Positions 1-10,895 are shown, counted from the first letter of the stretch. The stretch is DNA of 64,000 nucleotides from Nematopogon swammerdamellus (GCA_946902875.1 OX336336.1:7968545-8032544), one strand, 5' to 3'. Numbers and translations are program-made. The notes: generated by a model not told the origin, from the sequence alone.

Positions 1-20
1 TCCCGTGCAGCTCTGAGTTT

Positions 21-59
21 TTAACCCCCGACGAAAAAAACGGAGGGGTGTTATAAGTT

Positions 60-100
<41 letters not shown>

Positions 101-704
101 TGTCTGTGGCATCGTAGCTCCCAAACGGACGGACCGATTTGGATGCGGTTTTTTTTATTAGGAAGCTTGTTTAATCGGGATGGTTCTTAGCTATGTTTGT
201 AATCAAGTAATCAAGTAATTAAGTAATAAAAAAATTAATTATGTTAAAAAGTGGACCGATTTTCATGCGGTTTTTTTAAAAAAGCTTTAAATAAAAGTTA
301 AATTACAAATTTAAAAAACCCCCGACCCTTAAAAAGTCAAAAATAATTTTCGTTTACTCACTTAAAGGAGTCGGGGGACCGCTAAGTAAATAAAATATAA
401 TAACTCCGAGCTGCGCGGGAATTTACTTAGCGGTCTACCGACTCCTTTAAGTGAGTAAACGAAAATTATTTTTGACTTTTTAAGGGTCGGGGGTTTTTTA
501 AATTTGTAATTTAACTTTTTATATTTTATTTACTTCGCGGCCCCCCGACTCTTTAAGTACCTAAGTAAACGAAAATTATTTAAAAAAACGCATCCAAATC
601 GGTCCATTCGTTTGGGAGCTACGATGCCACTGATAGACACACCCATGCACACATACACACACAGGTTAAACTTATAACACCCCTCTTTTTGCGTCGGGTG
701 TTAA
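21..704. mobile_element. TTAA-flanked foldback MITE (piggyBac-like ends)
   Basis: The left end reads TTAACCCCCGACG and the right end is its inverted counterpart, CGTCGGGTGTTAA. Inside each end are a TG/CA microsatellite and a conserved block (GGCATCGTAGCTCCCAAACG). The centre (about 285-515) is a second, longer palindrome built on CCCCCGACCCTTAAAAAGTC. TTAA targets and CCC-starting ends are known for the piggyBac superfamily, so that assignment is inference. No transposase is present. Partial copies recur at 2717, 13222, 22758, 23582, 24785 and 27010. Confidence 0.65.
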
Positions 705-928
705 AAAAAGCTAGCGTTGCTATAACATTAACCTTAAGAAACTAGCCAAAGCCTATTAAGAAACGCACAACAAGAAAGCGGTGGGAGTAAAAATGGTTAC
801 TGAGAAAACAAAAATGAACGGAGTACCTAACCTAGTAGGTACCTACATAATAAACCAAATATTACGGAACCTAGGTATTAGGATTTACTGGTTGCTCGGA
901 TTTGTCCAAAAAACTAAGGTCATCAAAG

Positions 929-1270
929 GTCAGCCTCGTTAGCTCAGTGGTGCGGTCGGCAGACGGTGGATGCCCGCTCAACCGTTCGAGGCTGACCGTG
1001 GTTCGGATTCCACGTAAAACTGTATGTCCCTTCCCTTTTTACCTTACTAGGGGTGGTAGGTTTATCCCGCCCGTGTTGGCACCACCGCACTCAATGAAAC
1101 GTCGGTCGAAACGGCTATGTAAATTTTGTGTTTTCCGTCCAGTTCAGTCAGTGTAGCCGACATGAAATGAAGGGAAGCACTGACATGGCACCTAGTTCAC
1201 CCGCTGTTATGGGCTGACATCACGGATGTTGTAGGTCATGTAGTCAACCGTGTTAGTTTCCATAAAAAAA
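929..1270 (+). mobile_element. tRNA-derived SINE, family A
   Basis: The head contains an A-box-like TAGCTCAGTGG and a B-box-like GGTTCGGATTCC (RNA polymerase III promoter elements), followed by a tRNA-unrelated body and the tail GTGTTAGTTTCCATAAAAAAA. The same body recurs at least a dozen times in this window in both orientations. It is a retroposed, non-coding element; short open frames crossing it are not genes. Confidence 0.85.
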
Positions 1271-2716
1271 GTTCAAACTATTTCGGGAATAAACCTCGTC
1301 GTCTGCTCCAGCTCTATGAGACATTTTTTTTAAGTTCTCGTTCTTCAATATTTGCCAGAGGTTTAATTTTATTAAATAATTCAACAGCTTCTCCAATGAC
1401 TCATTTATTTTATATTTATTCACGTACCTACTCATTTTATTAATGGGCGAATAATTCTTTACCACGACAAAGGATTTCTGTGATTCTTTTTATGTGATAT
1501 TACTAAAATGAATGAAATAAAAAAGTATATTAATAAAAATTGAACCGACTTTAAAAAACAACTACGTAGAACTAATAAAAATAATTAAATAATTGAGTTG
1601 AAGGCGGTACAAAAGCACACCTGAAAGTTGATATATGAAGCCCTTTAGTACCAGTTTTTTTTTTTGGTACAGTAATTGACAAATTATATACATATAGTAT
1701 GTAATATATATATAAGCAAATGAATGTTTCTTTGTTTTTTCCGTATGCGTTCTTGTATTATAAACATCACATTGAACTTTGGTAAGTTTCAATCGTCCGC
1801 GAAGGTTTCTTAATTAGTAAAAAAAATATATAGGTATGTGAAAAACAGAATAAACCGAAAAATTCGTCAAGTTAGTCGACTTATGGTTATGGGACTCCGA
1901 ATAAAAACATTTGCACCGCTCTAATTCAAAGGTAAAACTAAGTATACCGCGGAAGACCGTAAGTCCAATGTCATTCTCATTAGACACCATATGGGTGGCT
2001 CGACGAGACGCCACAATCATGTCGCGCTTTCTATACTTAAAAAAATTACACGAAACGAACATAAATCGCGAGGCTGAAGGTCGAGTAAGCTTAGATCGAT
2101 ATAAGGTCAACAAGTTGATTCATATAGGTCGACAAAGTTAAAAATTTAACGCCACACCAGCGAAGCATCAAGCAAATTAAGCCAGCGCGGTCCGGAGTTT
2201 CAAGCTGAGCTCCCCCGCAGATATATGTAGATGCATTTGTGTCAATGAAATAATTTATGGCGAAATATACATACCTAATTAATGAAAATATTTCTTACCC
2301 TTTATAATTCGTTGTGTGTGTGTGTCCAATGTAGTATACAATTCACAGAACCGACTTCGCCACGTTCGTATCTTGTAATGTGACAGATAAAATAAAATAT
2401 CAGGTACCTACGTCCTTGGCACGTACGAAGTTTGCGATATGGTAATGCTATATAATAATGTATCATAATCGAATCGCAAGAATAAAATAACCGGAAAATG
2501 AAGAGATGACCTTGTAACGTAGTTTGTTTGCAAAATGTTTTTAACATGTGGCATTTTATTTTCATGGAAGTTGGTACAAACATGCAAGTATAAACTTTAC
2601 CTACTGCGAGTAAAAGTCAGCTCATGCGTTCAAAAGCGTCTATGTGTTGTGATTGGCTCTTTCCGAATTCCAAATTCGGAAGTCTTTACCTCCTCAGCCT
2701 CCCCGCTCCTGTTTTA
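1271..2716. other. AT-rich stretch, no gene recognised
   Basis: I see no frame with protein-like composition, no splice-bounded exon and no clear repeat boundary, apart from a fragment near 1540-1640 that resembles the GTTGAAGGCGGT module of the 2.2-kb element at 19363-21530. Confidence 0.4.
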
Positions 2717-2962
2717 TTAACCTCCGACGCAAAAGGAGCGGTGTTATAAGTGTGGCGCCTCCGTCTGTCTGTGTGTGTGTCTGTCTGTGGCATCGTAGCT
2801 CCCAAACGCATGGACCGATTTGGAAGCGGTTTTTTTATTAGAAAGCTGGTTTAACCGGAATGGTTCCTAGCTATGTCAGTAATCAAGCAATAAAGTTATT
2901 ATGACGTCATAAAAAAATTACGTCTGACGGATGGACCGATTTGAATGCGGTTTTTTTTTATA
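2717..2962 (+). mobile_element. Partial foldback MITE, left half
   Basis: It begins TTAACCTCCGACGC and runs through a short TG tract and the GGCATCGTAGCTCCCAAACG block, as in the element at 21-704. The right half is missing. Confidence 0.6.
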
Positions 2963-4070
2963 CATGGTGTTCGGCACATCGACCGACAAATTTTTTTTGT
3001 AGGTAATTGGGGTCATTGAGTGCTTCATTTTCTTTTAAAAAGTTCGCTAGTTTACGCCCTTTCCAACGGTATACCACATGTCATATAAATAATAAACTAT
3101 GTGGTCAAAACTGGTCTTAGTATTTTCTTTTGTAAGTACCTAACTTTCATTAGTAAGTACTGTTTTTTTTTCAGTGAATTGTGTGCAGATAAGTAGCATT
3201 ATATTAATGATATGTTGTTTTAAAATCAAAGGTGTGAAATTCTGAGTTGTATGTAGTTTTTGAGCCTATCGCGACGCAGATAGAGTTAGTGCAGCGACGT
3301 ACACAAACTCTTTGCTGTCGCCACAAAGCTGCAGGGGAGCGGAGCGTGTGCGTAATTTGTTTCATCCGCGGTTATCGCGACGCAAATAGAGCTTTGGCCC
3401 CTCCGACTCAGCCACCCACATCGGATTACAAAAAAGAAACAAACAAAAAAGCTATAAGACGCGCGCGGCGCCCGGGGCGCGACTTCGGTCGGGGCGGTCA
3501 ACAGTATTCTGCTGAACACGCGACAAGATGTAAAGGCGAAATTAGCAACAACCTTTGTCACTGTCACCTATAAGTATTCTGTGCTGTCACTCTTGCACAA
3601 AAGACAACTTTATTCTTTCTCGTCGCTCTCCAGTCTCCACACTAAGGTTCGGCACGTGCGCTCACTCAACACGCGTGTGAGAAGGCTTGTGAAACGGCCG
3701 TCTTGAGAAAGGATCCTATAAAAGAGTGAAACAACCGTAAAAGTTCTGCGAAAAAACTGCACTTTTTTATCAACATTTAAATTACATGTTAAAGTAAAAT
3801 TAGTGGTTATAGACATGCCATATATTTGTAATTTGCCTCAAAAATACTTATAGAGTGACAACATAATAGATTTATTTAAAAAAAAAAAATATCATAATAC
3901 TGGTTCACATTTTGGAGTACGTACCCTGTGCAAACTATTAGACGAATTTACTCGCAAATTTATCTATGGCCTGTCTGCAGGAATTCATCAAAACGGCTCA
4001 GTAGATCAGAGATATCTCCGTGTGACCGACAGGCAGACAGGCAGACACCGGATTGATCTCATAAGGTCCC
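2963..4070. other. No gene recognised; GC-rich island inside
   Basis: Positions about 3250-3560 are GC-rich and open on both strands (about 108 codons plus, 93 codons minus), which is typical of CpG-rich DNA and not evidence of coding. A CGCGACGCA-(A/G)-ATAGAG motif is repeated at about 3268 and 3375. A 25-bp scrap of SINE family B is seen at about 3395-3420. Confidence 0.35.
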
Positions 4071-4071
4071 G

Positions 4072-4315
4072 ATATGCGGCCATCTTACATCCAGTACGGT
4101 GGTATCGACCCAGTCGGCTACAATTTGAGTCTATACCACCTATTAAGAAGGGGCAAGGGGAGGGAGGGGACTTACAGTGTCATACTGGTTCCAAACGTTG
4201 AAGCAGCTGGTGTAGGTAGGTGTAAACACGTAAAGTCAATGCAATGATTCAATCAGAAAAAGTAATTGCTGCATGTGCGCGGCCGGATTCGAACCTCGGA
4301 TCGTAACTCAAGGTG
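4072..4315 (-). mobile_element. SINE family B, partial
   Basis: It shares the GCGGCCATCTTACATCCAGTACGG body block with copies at 25.4, 45.4 and 50.9 kb. At its right end is a degraded B-box (GATTCGAACC read on plus), so it points to the minus strand. The promoter-proximal head is truncated. Confidence 0.65.
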
Positions 4316-4962
4316 TTCATGCAAACTGTAACTACTTAGGTATGTACAAAACTGTAGACACACATCACTAATAGGGAGATATGTACCTACGACCTTCGAT
4401 CATAAAAAATATAACTACCTATTTTTTCCGTCTACGCCTACGACCGGTCTACCTACGGTATACCTAACCTACCAGACGGTCGGCGGCGGCGCGGAAGCGG
4501 TCGCGGTCCACGGAGACGGAGACGTCTCGAGAGGCAGCAGCGGCTAAGTAACAGTATTCCACTTTTTGCCACCGGATGACCGAATAAACATAAGCAAAAA
4601 ATTCGCTAGCGGGGACGCTTCGCCAAAATGTACAATGACACTTGTCTAGGTATAAACGCATCGTCATGAGATAGTGAGAAGATACGCTCGAGAATACGCT
4701 GGTATTTTTACCCGTTGTATGCATGTATGTATGTGTTTTTCCCAATGCCTCCCTTCGCCTCGGAAATAAGAGCCAACCTTCTTGGTACAGATGGTACGGT
4801 AGTGTGCCGATGCTACCGCGGCTAAAGCTACGGCATATCAAGCCTGGTCACGTGCTCGTCCCAGACGTGATCAAAATATACCTGCATTGGTGTTGAAAGT
4901 TGAGGTGTGCTCCCGAGCTGGCTCCAGTACTGACGCGCCTCTTTCGCCTATCATACTCTCTG

Positions 4963-5091
4963 CGGGTCTATTCTTGTAAATTCTGACAGCGGAATCAGCG
5001 CTGTTGTGGCGCTGAGAGCCACTTCCAAAAGTAGCTCTCAGCGCCACAACAGCGCTGAGTCCGCTGTCAGAATTTACAAGAATAGACCTGC
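4963..5091. repeat. 129-bp foldback palindrome
   Basis: Two arms of about 58 bp (4963-5021 and 5033-5091) are nearly exact inverted copies around a roughly 11-bp spacer, with one or two mismatches (GCGGGTC versus GACCTGC at the tips). It would form a long hairpin. There is no coding content and the family is unknown. Confidence 0.85.
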
Positions 5092-5139
5092 CGGCCGGGT
5101 GCCGGCAGCTTGGAAATCAGCTTTCGTTCAGCCTGTCCC

Positions 5140-5687
5140 AAAAAACTATTATTAAAAACAAAAAACCCGACTACGAAAAACAAAAAAGGAAAAAATAAGA
5201 TAATTTTGTAATATATTGGGGCAAAGTGCAGTTTAGAATACGTACTAGCAAAACTTAGGAAGTCGAATATATGATTCTGAAAATATAGCATTAGGTATCG
5301 ATCATAATTAATTATGTACTTGAACATAGTCAATCTGCTTTGATAATATGAACGAAAGGTCCTTCGAACACAATTAATAATACAGCCGGAGTCGGAGTCA
5401 GCAAAACTTCTTGAAAATCTAGCTGACTCCGACTCCGGCTGTATTATTAATTGTGTTCGAAGGACCTTTCGTTCATATTATCAAAGCAGATTGACTATGT
5501 TCAAGTACATAATTAATTATGATCGATACCTAATGCTATATTTTCAGAATCATATAAGTATTCGACTTCCTAAGTTTTGCTAGTACGTATTCTAAACTGC
5601 ACTTTGCCCCAATATATTACAAAATTATCTTATTTTTTCCTTTTTTGTTTTTCGTAGTCGGGTTTTTTGTTTTTAATAATAGTTTTT
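5140..5687. mobile_element. 548-bp near-perfect palindromic MITE
   Basis: The two arms, each about 260 bp, are almost exact reverse complements (ends CTATTATTAAAAAC and GTTTTTAATAATAG) around a centre near 5411 flanked by GACTCCGACTCCGGC. Such low arm divergence suggests recent formation or ongoing correction. There is no open frame of interest and the superfamily is not determinable from the ends. Confidence 0.85.
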
Positions 5688-5779
5688 ATTTCACACTTTT
5701 TAGAACATAAATAACTCTACATTAATAATATAATGTTTTGTTTAAAATTTAATTTTGTTTTTAAATTAAATACTGTCAT

Positions 5780-6159
5780 GTCAGCCTCGGTAGCTCATTG
5801 GTGCAGTCGGTCGACTTTTGTTAAGCAGTGCAGTGCTGAGCGCGGTCAGTACTTGGAGGAGTGACCGCTCGACCGCTGGAGGCTGACCGTGGTTCGGATT
5901 CCACGATACACTGTAGGTCCCTTCCCTTCTTACCTTACTAGGTGGTAGAGTTTATCCCGGCCGGGTTGGTACCACTGCACTGAGCGAAACGTAGGTCGAA
6001 ACTGCTATGTAAATAGTTCGTGTTTTCCGTCCAGTTCAGTGTAGCCGACATGAAATGAAGGGAAGCACTGACATGGCACCTAGTTCAACCGGTGTTATGG
6101 GCTGACATCACGGATGTTGTAGGTGATGTAGCCAACCGTGTCAGTTTCCATAAAAAAAT
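5780..6159 (+). mobile_element. SINE family A, near full length
   Basis: This is the most complete copy in the window. It has a tRNA-like head with TAGCTCATTGG and GGTTCGGATTCC boxes, a body with the conserved GGGCTGACATCACGGATGTT block, and a GTGTCAGTTTCCATAAAAAAA tail. It serves as the reference for the shorter copies. Confidence 0.88.
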
Positions 6160-6520
6160 ACTGAATTTGTTCCAGTACAAAATCTCGGAACAGACTTGAA
6201 ATTTGAATAGTAAGGGATATACAGCGACGTGTGCTGGCTGTAAAACTTATTATTTCCAGGAAATTAAACATTCAGTGAATGCCACAGATTTCTTTTTAAA
6301 GTTGTCAATTTTATTACCTGTCATGTTGGTAATCTGTGCTGTCATGTTTGATTCATCATGTATGTACAATATGATGAGTATGCATAATATGTATAGAGGT
6401 ATATTGTTATTTCTGAAGATAACTTTCTCAAATTAATTTATTGGCACCTGCGGTACAGATCTGAAAAAAATAATTATGAGAAACAAATTATCCACAGAAA
6501 TAGCAATATAATATAACTCT

Positions 6521-6835
6521 TTTTTTTTATGGTAACTGACACGGTTGGGTACATCCAAAGAGATTAAAAGGGGCTGTCTTTGGGTACATCCATGGAGTTG
6601 GTGAACAACTCGATGGGTGCATCACCTACAACATCCGTGATGTCAGACCATAACACCGTGTGAACTTGGTGCCACGTCAGCCTTCCCTTCGGTCGTGCCG
6701 GCTACACTGAACTGGACGGAAAGCACAAACTATTTACATAGCCGTTTTGACCCACCTTTCATTCAGTGCGGTGGTACCAACCCGGGCGGGTTAAACCCTA
6801 CCACCTAGTAATATAAGAAGGGAGTCATATCCTTT
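6521..6835 (-). mobile_element. SINE family A, rearranged
   Basis: It begins with the inverted tail TGGTAACTGACACGGTTGG. Near 6560-6625 it contains an extra segment with a short duplication (GGGTACATCCA twice), then the normal body. The tRNA head is missing. Confidence 0.75.
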
Positions 6836-6979
6836 AGTCGCCTTTTACGCCATACACGGGGAGAGATGCTTACAGGTCTTAAAGAAAGAAGTTTAAATTA
6901 TTAAGTTATTATTGGGCTTTTACTTGAAGTATATGAAATAAAACAAACACTCTTATAAATATAAAATTCGGATTGGTAT

Positions 6980-7412
6980 TTTATTAAACCATTTACATAA
7001 ATATACACATTACATTATGATTTGTTTTATGTTTAAATGGAATACATGATACGTCATTGTTAAATGTAGTACATTTGCGCTGTTTATAGGAATAAATGAC
7101 CTTTGCGTTTCTGTTCAAGAGAATTGAACTTATATCTTTCGAATACAACGTTTTTCTTCGGCATGAAGATATTTATCAAATTGTTGTTTGTAATACTTCT
7201 TCCATTGACTTAAAATTCTGACTTCTTCATATTGATCAAGAGATGTGAATTGTGCCAACAAATCCTTCAGGCTTCTCAATGCGTGAGAACATTACCTTCT
7301 CCGAATCGCTCTTCCTGTGAGCCGTTATCATGTACTTCTCACTTGTGAAATAACGCTGACCGCTCTGCCACAATGTAGAATAAATGAGCTAGTTGCATTT
7401 TATGTACCTATA
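6980..7412 (-). pseudogene. Candidate 3' exon or decayed host gene, unknown
   Basis: On the minus strand, two overlapping frames look protein-like. The upstream frame (about 7412 down to 7245) includes the peptides LIYSTLWQSGQRYFTSEKYM and HRKSDSEKVMFSRIEKPEG. The downstream frame (7291-7130) reads LRSLKDLLAQFTSLDQYEE and then LSQWKKYYKQQFDKYLHAEE, and stops at 7130-7132. A polyadenylation hexamer AATAAA on the same strand lies at 6980-6985, about 145 bp downstream, as expected for a 3' UTR. A CTAG-type acceptor could open the segment, and a GAGAAG|GTAATG donor-like site sits where the frames swap, but the gap is too short for an intron, so a one-base frameshift in a dead copy fits equally well. 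I do not recognise the family. Confidence 0.35.
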
Positions 7413-7892
7413 ATAAATTCCATTATTTTCCAAACTGACGTCAACAAAGATGGTTGTCATAGTAACCCCCCAACACAGATTACTGTCCCAGAGTTGACAG
7501 ACTAGAGATGGTTTGCCCAACAGAACCACAGACCACCTTACCCACAGACCTAACCGGACCTCCTGACAATTCCTTTCCTGATCTGAGAGTACAATACTCT
7601 TTGGACAGGCAACCAAACTCTAGATGTCGCCATCCACAATGAAAACTAAGACCCCCCTGCATCCAGTTGACGTAGTGGTTATATTCTCTTTGCCAGTTGA
7701 CGTTTGCATGTAAACAAATGGCCGTCCCGTCTTCCCTTCTATGTACGTGATTATTTTTTGCTGATTTTCACAAATTCGTTATTAAGATTGAGTACTAACC
7801 TATCCTATGTCAATTTCGCGATGTTCTAGAACATTTTGGTATATCTTTCATTGAGAATCGACGCTTCTTCTAGGCGCTACGCTCTTTCTAAC

Positions 7893-7934
7893 CCTCATAC
7901 ATACATACATACATACATACATACATACATACAA
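7893..7934. repeat. (CATA)n microsatellite
   Basis: About ten uninterrupted copies of the tetramer CATA lie just upstream of a decayed reverse transcriptase. It creates an apparent Thr/His/Tyr-rich frame that should not be read as protein. Confidence 0.95.
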
Positions 7935-7984
7935 ACATTCAGGCTAAACACATTACCCTCCTGTTGGCTTCGCCGTAGTCGGGT

Positions 7985-8560
7985 AAAAAAGGGCGATCGC
8001 TCTGACCCGTCAAACTACCGACCTATAGCAATTACCTCCCTCTGCACTGCAATCTGATGGTGGACGTTATCAATGCGCAGCTCATGTCTCCATGTACCTG
8101 GAGACAAATAATCAGCGATCGGCAATACGGCTTCTGGCCAAATCGATCAGCTGGTGATCTCCTAGCGTACGTCACTCACCTTAGGGGGAAGCGCTTGAAT
8201 CTTTAGCAATTTGAACTCGATATTGGTAAGGCATTTGACCGAGTCTAGCATAAAGCGCTTCTGGGCAAGTTGCCGGGGCGTACGGAATCCCCTCTGGCCT
8301 TTGTGAATGGGTCGCCGACTTCCTAAATGGGCGTAGCATTCAGGTCCTCGTTAGACGGCTGCTCGTCGGACGCCATGTCAGTAAATGCCGGTGTACCACA
8401 GGGTTCTGTGTTGTCTCCCACGCTGTTTCTTCTGCATATCAATTATATGCTGCCACTCGGCAACATACATTGTTATGCAGACGAGTTGCTCGAGTTCGGA
8501 CACAAGTGTTTGCCTCTTCTCGTCCACATCACTCCGTCTGGCTGAAGGGTGACTGGTGTA
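7985..8560 (+). pseudogene. Decayed jockey-like LINE reverse transcriptase
   Basis: Reverse-transcriptase blocks can be read in order but in different frames and with stops: SDPSNYRPIAITSL (RT motif 2a region), RSAGDLLAYVTHLRG, DIGKAFDRV (catalytic motif A, with Asp retained), [20 protein letters not shown] (motif B) and IHCYADE, where the usual second Asp of the catalytic YADD box is replaced by Glu. These phrases are characteristic of the jockey/R1 group of non-LTR retrotransposons common in Lepidoptera. Frameshifts, stops and the altered active site make it inactive. No endonuclease part is visible upstream, so it is a 5'-truncated or internal fragment. Confidence 0.85.
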
Positions 8561-8844
8561 GGATCCATGCGCCGTACTCACAGATTACCAATATTATATG
8601 TATGCCGTACTGTCGTATGATCGAAGCGTACCTACTGTAATATTCTTGGAAACGTCATGTTCTAACTTGCTCTCCATAGACAGATTACAATATTTTTAGT
8701 TTAAGGTCTAAGTTCACCACCCCTGATTACCACCCGTGGATTAATGAGGCCAATTTTTTTTTATTAATATGTAAATAAATAAATAAATAATTTTTATAAT
8801 AACTTAATTTTTGTTTTATTTATGATTTTTTTAAATATATGGTA

Positions 8845-9012
8845 TTCCAGAATATATGCGTGATGCGCGTGCAGCCAGACAGACAGACAAGAATTTTATA
8901 AACTGTTCTAACATGTTCAGTTTCTCATTTTAAGTCACCCTGGTTGGTTTTTTTCCGAATATATTCAATGTACAGACTTTTTGCATTTACGATTTTTTAT
9001 TATATGTATAGA
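8845..9012 (-). mobile_element. Helitron 5'-end fragment
   Basis: This segment (GCGTGATGCGCGT, then ACTGTTCTAACATGTTCAG, ending TTATTATATGTATAGA) matches the right ends of the two Helitrons at 37214-44010 and 58802-60911. On the minus strand it starts 5'-TCTATACATATAATAAA, the Helitron TC terminus. The other end is not found, so this is a remnant. It abuts the retroelement tail at 9012. Confidence 0.7.
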
Positions 9013-9752
9013 ATTGGAAATCCATAATATACAACTGGTCCCCTGAGCTGCTTAAGTTCTACTTAAATGCATTCCAGCTTACTCTCCCCGACCCGAGTAA
9101 CCTAGTTAGATGGGGGAAATCTACAAATAGACTATGCCCGTCATGTAAGGAGTTCGTAGGCACGGCCAAACATTTGTTATGCGGATGCAAAATACTACTT
9201 GAGCGAGGCCAGTATTCCTACCGTCATGATAAAGTCCTCCAAATCATCAGAGAGGCCATCAACCTGTCAATTGCACGGACCAGGAAAGGGCAAACCAGTA
9301 GCGGCTTCCAGAAGGTCAACTTTGTGAAACCTGGAGCCAATAAGCTGCCCAAAGATAGGACTAAACCTTCTTCAACTTTGGGAGCAGCAAAGGATTGGGA
9401 ATTGTTGATGGACACACATGAGAAGCATTACCAAATGCCTTCGGAAATCTGTACCACAGCATTAAGACCGGATATACTCATATTCTCAAAAGCGACAAAG
9501 CATGTAGTACTTGTTGAACTTACAGTTCCATGGGAAAGTAACATACCGAAGGACCACAACATCAAACTTAACAAGTACTGCAACTTAGTAGACCGGATTG
9601 TGAGAAACGGATTCAAGACTGATCTCTTCGCTGTGGAAGTCGGAGCAAGAGGACTACCAGCGAAGTCGCTCTACAGTCTCTTCAAGAATCTAGGGCTCCC
9701 AAGATCGACGCTAAGCTCATATATGGAGAGAGCTTCGAAAACGTCACTGTAA
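9012..9752 (+). CDS. Retroelement tail: zinc knuckle plus PD-(D/E)XK-like nuclease, 5'-truncated
   Basis: The frame is open for about 246 codons after an in-frame TAG at 9009-9011; there is no true start. Early in it is a zinc knuckle (LCPSCKEFVGTAKHLLCGCK: Cys-x2-Cys, His, Cys), then YSYRHDKVL. The second half carries RPDILIFS, VVLVELTVPWE and LFAVEVGARG. The RPD, xELTVPW and VEVG blocks resemble the Asp...Glu-x-Lys-type core seen in tails of reverse-transcriptase proteins of many invertebrates; the nuclease assignment is inference. Downstream (9753-10015) is a 3'-UTR-like tract containing CGAGCCGAAACGTG and an AATAAA near 9999. No reverse transcriptase is fused upstream, where a Helitron end abuts. 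It is probably a dead fragment with one surviving open frame. Confidence 0.6.
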   Translation, partial: NWKSIIYNWSPELLKFYLNAFQLTLPDPSNLVRWGKSTNRLCPSCKEFVGTAKHLLCGCKILLERGQYSYRHDKVLQIIREAINLSIARTRKGQTSSGFQKVNFVKPGANKLPKDRTKPSSTLGAAKDWELLMDTHEKHYQMPSEICTTALRPDILIFSKATKHVVLVELTVPWESNIPKDHNIKLNKYCNLVDRIVRNGFKTDLFAVEVGARGLPAKSLYSLFKNLGLPRSTLSSYMERASKTSL

Positions 9753-10021
9753 GCATCCTACAGAATATGGATAGGTAGAGAGAGGGAGGTCGAGAGCGGG
9801 ACTGGTGATTTCCCCGCGTCCTAGTCAACGCAGACTAGCTGACGAGGGCTTGAAGCGAGCCGAAACGTGAAGCATGCGCGGGAAATTTAGAGTGGCCACT
9901 CGCTAGTCCCGGCCTCGATTAATACCCTCCTCTACTGCCGATGGGCCCGGATATGTTCGGTGAAGCCATCGCAAGCTTAGATCCACACCTTCCTCCAATA
10001 AAATAATAATAATTATTAATT

Positions 10022-10155
10022 AAGGCCTGTCTCCCGCCGCCGCGCCGGCCTATGGAACGTTTTTGTAGGGCCTATACGATTACGAACTTTTAAAATTTAA
10101 CTTCAGTTCTGTAATTTTATTTGTATGCAAATATGTCGAGACAACTTATTTAAGA
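10022..10155 (+). repeat. Left part of a repeat split by a Helitron
   Basis: This sequence (CCTACAAAAACG on one strand; it runs to CGAGACAACTTATTTAAGA) is the inverted copy of 21785-21908. At that second locus it continues without interruption into the segment found here only after 12846, so the Helitron at 10156-12846 is an insertion. Confidence 0.8.
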
Positions 10156-10197
10156 CTAGCTTTTGCCCGCGGCTTCGCTCGCGTGAAATTCGTATTT

Positions 10198-10895
10198 CAA
10201 ACGAAGAAAGTAAGTAACTAAGGGCGAGCTGGGTTCAGGTAAACAATAAACCTTCTCAACTAACGTAAGTAACTAACGGCGAGGCTTCAGGCTGAGCTGC
10301 ATTTTGGAAGACAATAAACCTTTTCGAAGAAAGTAAGTAACAGAGGGCGAGGCCGAAGGCCGAGCTGCGTTCAGGAAGACCATAAACCTTCTCGAACAAA
10401 GAAAGTAACTAAGGGCGAGGCCGAAGGCCGAGCTGCGTTCAGGAAGACTGTAAAACTTCTCGACGAAATTAAGTAATTGAGGGCAAGGCCTAAGGCCGAG
10501 CTGCGTTCAGGAAGACTATAAACCTTTTTGATGAAAGTAAGCAACTGAGGGCGAGGCCGAAGGCCGAGCTGCGGTCAGGAAGACGATAACATTTTCGAAG
10601 AAAGTAAGTAACATAGGGCGAGGCCGAAGGCCAAGCTGCGTTCAGGAAGACCATAAACCTTCTTGAAGAAAGTAAGTAACTAAGGGCGAGGCCGAAGGCC
10701 GAGCTGCGTTCAGGAAGACGATAACCTTTTTGAAGAAAGTAAGTAACAGAGGGCGAGGCGGAAGGCCGAGCTGCGTTCAGGAAGACCATAAACCTTCTCG
10801 AATAAAGTAGGTAAGTAACTAAGGGCGAGGCCGAAGGCCGAGCTGCGTTCAGGAAGACTATAAAGCGTCTTGAAGAAAATATGTAACTATCGCCC
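10198..10895. repeat. Minisatellite, unit about 65-75 bp
   Basis: About ten diverged units each contain GGGCGAGGCCGAAGGCCGAG and TTCAGGAAGAC. Their inverted counterpart lies at about 11270-11650, separated by a SINE fragment. The same unit occurs inside the Helitrons at 37.2-38.9 and 58.8-60.1 kb, so it travels with this Helitron family. Open frames across it (Arg-Pro-Ser-Ala repeats) are artefacts. Confidence 0.85.

Noticed and set aside
929..1010. Possible tRNA gene
   Set aside because: A- and B-boxes are present, but the cloverleaf is incomplete and the same unit recurs many times with a shared tRNA-unrelated body: a SINE.
3247..3573. Opposed 108- and 93-codon open frames
   Set aside because: GC-rich DNA opens several frames at once; neither has recognisable features.
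4464..4841. 125-codon minus-strand open frame
   Set aside because: No protein-like motif, splice or promoter support; composition is typical of chance.
10198..10895. CRISPR-like spaced repeats
   Set aside because: Units are contiguous and diverged with no unique spacers, and the context is eukaryotic; it is a minisatellite.
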